Source of the DNA: CAZMGV01 sp964565925
GTDB taxonomy: Bacteria > JAGRBM01 > JAHCIT01
Direction of reading: 5' to 3'
Length of the DNA: 64,000 nt
Assembly (NCBI GenBank): GCA_964565925.1
Contig: CAZMGV010000017.1
Coordinates: forward strand, 27,185-91,184
Below, one piece after another: positions 60,518 to 64,000 of the stretch; the first letter of the stretch is position 1; each line of letters opens with the position of its first letter. The notes beneath the pieces were generated by a model. It was given only the letters and a program-made list of their open reading frames with translations, was not told the origin of the DNA and did not search any database. The translations under genes were made by a program, and so were the position numbers.

Positions 60518-60603
60518 GTCATTTCGACCGAAGCCCGCAGGTCGTAGCGGAGAAATCTCCCGATGGCAGAGCCGGAGACCCCTCGGCTCCGCTCGGGGTG
60601 ACA
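60518..60603. repeat. REP-like element (tgtcatttcgaccgaag ... cggggtgacac)
   Basis: The ends tgtca and tgaca are inverted, and the phrases tttcgaccgaagc, cggagaaatctc and gacccctcggctccgctcgg are those of a dispersed palindromic repeat that I recall from many bacterial genomes. It lies just downstream of lolA. Confidence 0.6.
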
Positions 60604-60616
60604 CAAGACAGTGTCC

Positions 60617-61333
60617 CTAGAACTTCTGGATCTTCGTCCCCTCGGGCGGCGCCAGAATAAAGACGCTGTCGGGGATCTCCTCGTTTTCCTTGATGTCGGT
60701 GAACCTGATCGTGGTCTTGGAGCCCTGCGCGTCCGACTGGTAGAGCCCCTGCAGCTTGAAGTTTTTGGGGTCCACGATGAGCGTCATCACGAAGTTGCCC
60801 AGCTTGGCGTCCTTCGCTTCCAGATAGACCCGGTAGTTGCCCTCGCCATCGATCAGGCCCAGCTCGGGTTCCTTGATATTGAACGCTTCCTTCAGTTCGC
60901 CCAGGCCCTTCAGGAAGTTCGTGGGCGTGGGCGAATCGAAAGCCTCTTCCAGCTTCTTGATAGCGAGGTATTTCTCTTCCGAGTTGTAATAGTAGAACAC
61001 CGTCCCGTTGCTCACGTACTGGAGCGGCTGCGGTTTCTGGTAGTCCCAGTTCATCTTCCCCGGCAGCTTGAAATAGACGACCCCTTCCGCTGTGCGCGGG
61101 CGGCGGGAACCCGGCAGCAGGGTCTCCTGCTGGAACTTCGCCTGGATCGACTTGGTCTTCTTGTAGTTCGCCTGAACCTTCGCCGCGACTTCATCGACGG
61201 TCAGCTTCGGTTTTGCAGATGCTGCAGGAGTCGCAGGCGCGGCGGCCGGAGGCGCTTCTGCCGAAGCGGACCCGCCAAAAACAACGACGGTCGCGGTGAT
61301 CAGAGAAAGTGTCAGGAGAGCGGTACGGTTCAT
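60617..61333 (-). CDS. lolA: Outer-membrane lipoprotein carrier LolA
   Basis: 238 residues. A Sec signal peptide ends near GSASAEA (~26), followed by a Pro/Ala-rich stretch. The LolA half-barrel is evident: VQANYKKTKSIQAKFQQET, GVVYFKLPGKMNWDYQKPQPLQYVSNG and FVMTLIVDPKNFKLQGLYQSDAQGSKTTIRF. It carries lipoproteins across the periplasm, which fits the many lipoproteins in this window. It has its own small intergenic regions and is probably monocistronic or followed by the mini-gene. Confidence 0.9.
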   Translation of the reverse strand: MNRTALLTLSLITATVVVFGGSASAEAPPAAAPATPAASAKPKLTVDEVAAKVQANYKKTKSIQAKFQQETLLPGSRRPRTAEGVVYFKLPGKMNWDYQKPQPLQYVSNGTVFYYYNSEEKYLAIKKLEEAFDSPTPTNFLKGLGELKEAFNIKEPELGLIDGEGNYRVYLEAKDAKLGNFVMTLIVDPKNFKLQGLYQSDAQGSKTTIRFTDIKENEEIPDSVFILAPPEGTKIQKF

Positions 61334-61425
61334 CTGGTTAAAAGGTCCCTTCAGGCAACTCGTTCAGACGACTCTGGCGTATAGGTCCGCACCGGCGAGG
61401 TGAGCAAACTCACATGAGGGGAATT

Positions 61426-62430
61426 TCACTTCGCCTTCCTCGCCACCAGCCGTCCCCTGACGCGCGCCACTTCGCGGCCACCGGGGGCCGACACGGGCCC
61501 GGGTGCTTCCTCAAGAACGAGCGACTCGAGCTCCCGTAACCTCGAATCAGTAAGCCCTGAGTCCGGCAGGCCGGAGTTGCGCCACCACCGGGCGAGCAGT
61601 TCGCGGCCCACGAGCGGCCCGAGGCCCCAGTCGGAAACATCCAGCGAGTCATTCTTACCCGCCCGCGCCTTCAGTTCGCTCCGGGCCCGGGCGACGGCCC
61701 ACTGATTCCACTCGGCATGGCGGGCGGCCAGTTCCGTCAGATGGCGTCTCGCGGCCGGGTGGACCTGTTCCAGTTCCGGCAGCAGCCGGTTGCGGATAAA
61801 GGTCCGCGTGCGGTCTGCCGCGAGGTTCGTCTCGTCCTCACGCCACGGGATACCGGATTTCTTTAATGCCTCGCGCAGCGTCTCCCGCGACACATCCAGC
61901 AACGGCCTTACGATGGGCGCTTCCACCGGCAGCAGCCCCGACAGGCCGTCGAGCCCCGCCCCCCGGCAGATCCGCCACAGCACGGTCTCGGCCTGATCGT
62001 CGGCCGTATGGGCCAGCGCGATCCATTCAGACCGGCGGCGGATTTTCTTCAGGAAAGACCGCCTGACATTCCGGGCGGCTTCTTCCGTCTTCGGTGTGTG
62101 TTTCGGGGCCTTATGCACGACCAGCTGAACCCCGTGCGTTTTCGCCAGTTCGCGGCAGAATTTCTCATCGGCATCGGACGCGGCGCCGCGCCAGCCGTGA
62201 TTCACATGCGCCGCTCGCAGGGACCGGACCGCCTTCTGGCGCTTTAACTCGACCAGCGCGTGGAACAGCGCCACCGAATCCCCGCCCCCGGAAAGACCCA
62301 GCAGAACGTCCATGGGTTCGCCGTCGCCGGTGACCGGCGAAAGCCCGTCCCGGACCGCCTGGACGATCCCGTAAAAGGCACGGGGAACCGGTCTTGATTC
62401 ACGCGACACAGCTCCGTTAAGTAGCCGCAT
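61426..62430 (-). CDS. tilS: tRNA(Ile)-lysidine synthase
   Basis: 334 residues from the ATG at 62428-62430. A longer frame to 62673 would overlap eno and is rejected. The PP-loop SGGGDSVALFHAL, HVNHGWRGAASDADEKFC and the conserved HTADDQAETVLWRI and RPLLDVSRETL segments identify TilS. It modifies the wobble C of tRNA-Ile(CAU) to lysidine, an essential step. The C-terminal ~120 residues are poorly conserved and lack the larger extension of E. coli TilS. It is divergent from eno across 73 bp. Confidence 0.9.
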   Translation of the reverse strand: MRLLNGAVSRESRPVPRAFYGIVQAVRDGLSPVTGDGEPMDVLLGLSGGGDSVALFHALVELKRQKAVRSLRAAHVNHGWRGAASDADEKFCRELAKTHGVQLVVHKAPKHTPKTEEAARNVRRSFLKKIRRRSEWIALAHTADDQAETVLWRICRGAGLDGLSGLLPVEAPIVRPLLDVSRETLREALKKSGIPWREDETNLAADRTRTFIRNRLLPELEQVHPAARRHLTELAARHAEWNQWAVARARSELKARAGKNDSLDVSDWGLGPLVGRELLARWWRNSGLPDSGLTDSRLRELESLVLEEAPGPVSAPGGREVARVRGRLVARKAK

Positions 62431-62503
62431 CCCGAGGCGGACGGCAAAGGACCCGGAACGGTCCGCAAACCGCCTGCAAACCGAAGGGTAAGGACCTCCT
62501 CCC

Positions 62504-63790
62504 ATGAGTTCGACCATCGCCACCATCAGAGCCCGCGAGATACTCGACAGCCGGGGTAATCCGACGCTTGAGTGCGACGTGCACCTGGAGAGCGGCGCCA
62601 CCGGCCGCGCCGCCGTGCCGAGCGGAGCCTCCACCGGGTCGCGCGAGGCGCTCGAACTGCGGGACGGCGGCAAGCGCTACCAGGGCAAGGGCGTCCAGAA
62701 GGCCGTGAAGATCGTCGAATCGGAACTGGCCCCGAGACTGCTCGGGCTCAACGCGCTGGACCAGGGCCTCATCGACACCGTCATGATCGAGGCCGACGGC
62801 ACCCCCATGAAGAAGAAAATGGGCGCGAACGCGATACTCGCCGTCTCGCTCGCCACGGCCCACGCGGCGGCCGCACACGCCGGGCTCCCGCTGTTCCGGT
62901 ATCTGGGCGGCACGAACGCGGTGACGCTGCCGGTTCCGCTCATGAACGTCATCAACGGCGGCGCCCACGCCGACAACAACCTGTCCATCCAGGAGTTCAT
63001 GCTGGTGCCCCACGGCGCCGCGACCTTCTCCGACGCCTTCCGCATGGGTGTGGAGGTGTTCCACACGCTGAAAGGGATCCTGAAGAGCCAGAAGCTCGTC
63101 ACCGCCGTGGGCGACGAGGGCGGCTTTGCTCCCAATCTCAAGAACGACGAAGCGGCACTGCAGCTGCTCGTGGAAGCCATCTCAAAGGCCGGATACAAGC
63201 CGGGCAAGGAGATCGCGCTGGCGCTCGACTGCGCCGCCAGCGAGTTCTTCGACGAGAAGTCGAAGAGATACAGCCTCGGCGACGACAAGCTGTCGTCCGA
63301 AGAGCTGATCGCCTACTACGCGAAACTGGCCGGCAAATATCCGGTCGTCTCCATCGAGGACGGTCTCGCCGAAGGCGACTGGGCCGGCTGGAAGAAGCTG
63401 ACCGACAAGCTGGGTGCGAAGATCCAGATCGTGGGCGACGACCTGTTCGTGACAAACCCCTCGATCCTGCAGGAAGGGATCGACAAGGGGATCGCCAACG
63501 CGATCCTGATCAAGGTGAACCAGATCGGCTCGCTCTCGGAAACGATGGAAGCGGTCCGGCTGGCGCAGCGCAATAACTACGCCGCAGTCACCAGCCACCG
63601 CTCCGGCGAGACCGAGGATTCGACCATCGCCGACCTGGCGGTCGCCACCAACTGCGGCCAGATCAAGACCGGCTCGGCGTCGCGCTCCGACCGGATCGCC
63701 AAATACAACGAACTGCTCCGGATCGAGGAGATACTCGCCCAGTCGGCCCTGTTCGCCGGGACTTACCTTGGCAAGAAGTGGGGCTGCTGA
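62504..63790 (+). CDS. eno: Enolase
   Basis: 428 residues, full length. IRAREILDSRGNPTLECDVHLESG, GASTGSREALELRDGG, catalytic-region SIEDGLAEGDW, QIVGDDLFVTN and the signature SHRSGETEDSTIADLAVATNCGQIKTGSASRSDR are intact. It converts 2-phosphoglycerate to phosphoenolpyruvate in glycolysis and is also part of the RNA degradosome in many bacteria. It is cytoplasmic. A GC-rich hairpin follows the stop codon. Confidence 0.97.
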   Translation: MSSTIATIRAREILDSRGNPTLECDVHLESGATGRAAVPSGASTGSREALELRDGGKRYQGKGVQKAVKIVESELAPRLLGLNALDQGLIDTVMIEADGTPMKKKMGANAILAVSLATAHAAAAHAGLPLFRYLGGTNAVTLPVPLMNVINGGAHADNNLSIQEFMLVPHGAATFSDAFRMGVEVFHTLKGILKSQKLVTAVGDEGGFAPNLKNDEAALQLLVEAISKAGYKPGKEIALALDCAASEFFDEKSKRYSLGDDKLSSEELIAYYAKLAGKYPVVSIEDGLAEGDWAGWKKLTDKLGAKIQIVGDDLFVTNPSILQEGIDKGIANAILIKVNQIGSLSETMEAVRLAQRNNYAAVTSHRSGETEDSTIADLAVATNCGQIKTGSASRSDRIAKYNELLRIEEILAQSALFAGTYLGKKWGC

Positions 63791-63801
63791 GAAGGCGGGT
63801 T

Positions 63802-63832
63802 CCGGCCGCCGCTGCCCGGCCCCGGCGGCCGG
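63802..63832 (+). terminator. Possible terminator-like hairpin after eno
   Basis: ccggccgcc/ggcggccgg, perfect 9-bp arms, 12 bp downstream of the eno stop. There is no T tract, so this may be a Rho-dependent or stabilising hairpin; an alternative ccggtcc/ggaccgg stem overlaps it. Confidence 0.35.
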
Positions 63833-63945
63833 TCCAGGACCGGTTGCCAGACTGTCGGCAGACCGTTGACAGAACGCCCGTCAACCTTTATCTCGTGGCA
63901 CCTGACGGCCGGAGAAACACCCGTTTCCCCGCCCGCGCACTGTCC

Positions 63946-64000
63946 GGCTGGGTAGCTCAGGTGGTTAGAGCGACGGTCTCATAAGCCGTAGGTCGAGGGT
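63946..64000 (+). tRNA. tRNA-Met (CAT), 5' portion, runs off the window
   Basis: GGCTGGGTAGCTCAGGTGG followed by an anticodon arm ACGGT-CTCATAA-GCCGT, giving anticodon CAT. The D-arm and anticodon arm are complete; the T-arm and acceptor 3' strand lie beyond 64000. Elongator Met is most likely, but a CAT-reading tRNA-Ile2 (TilS substrate) cannot be excluded from the part seen. Confidence 0.85.

Noticed and set aside
62431..62673. Extended tilS start overlapping eno
   Set aside because: The added residues are read from the eno 5' region and lack features; an ATG at 62430 gives a normal TilS N-terminus.

Overview
The window reads as one stretch of a GC-rich (roughly 60-65%, estimated by eye) Gram-negative bacterial chromosome, most likely from an uncultured deltaproteobacterial-type lineage (Myxococcota, Desulfobacterota, Binatota or a neighbour). 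The grounds are many lipoprotein signal peptides, a LolA carrier, RCC1/Kelch/FG-GAP/Ig-like surface lipoproteins, DUF4388 response regulators and aerobic lipid-type oxidoreductases with TetR regulators. This is inference from gene content; no rRNA is present. Two runs of exactly 100 N are each flanked by the same 55-base sequence on both sides. That is the mark of a short-read de Bruijn assembly with k=55 scaffolding across repeats, and it breaks the reading frame of two real genes.

Layout. 1-3.9 kb: a giant Ig-like repeat lipoprotein (minus strand, runs off the left edge). 4.4-6 kb: a B12-binding radical SAM enzyme carrying an in-frame palindromic repeat. 6-7.3 kb: an AT-rich two-gene island (membrane pentapeptide-repeat protein plus a small Cys-rich protein). 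7.4-12.9 kb: a small lipoprotein, a methyltransferase, an NDP-sugar epimerase, a family 2 glycosyltransferase and a saccharopine-dehydrogenase-like protein, with several hairpin repeats between them. 13-19.2 kb: a 2068-residue Kelch/Ig-like lipoprotein. 19.5-32.9 kb: an HTTM-like membrane pair, a vanadium haloperoxidase fused to FG-GAP/ASPIC, YceI, an RCC1 lipoprotein, ilvD and an FG-GAP lipoprotein. 33-35.6 kb: a TIGR03032 protein, a 2OG-Fe(II) oxygenase and a membrane protein. 35.6-41.2 kb: two tandem Coq4 paralogues diverging from a TetR-led operon (alpha/beta hydrolase, SDR, luciferase-like monooxygenase) across a 40-bp palindrome. 41.2-48.2 kb: cytochrome c plus ferric-reductase-like protein, a hybrid histidine kinase, an SDR, a ferritin-like diiron protein and another TetR with a consensus operator. 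48.3-54.5 kb: GGDEF, VOC protein, ndk, sucD, sucC, a HAD phosphatase and a membrane protein. 54.7-57.2 kb: three tandem small lipoproteins built from the same Ig-like domain as the 13-19 kb giant. 57.3-64 kb: response regulators, enoyl-CoA hydratase, tRNA-Gly, lolA, tilS, eno and a partial tRNA-Met.

How it fits together. Much of the coding capacity is devoted to exported, lipid-anchored beta-rich repeat proteins, suggesting an elaborate cell surface. The central part (35-48 kb) looks like TetR-controlled lipid or xenobiotic oxidation. The sucCD/ndk and eno/tilS/lolA segments are ordinary housekeeping. The most unusual items are a histone-H1-like Lys/Ala tail on SucD, a 38-codon palindromic element inserted in frame in the radical SAM gene, a repeat abutting the stop codons of two genes, the AT-rich island with a palindrome over its start codon, the haloperoxidase/FG-GAP fusion, and a 17-codon mini-gene with a perfect Shine-Dalgarno sequence at 60.4 kb.
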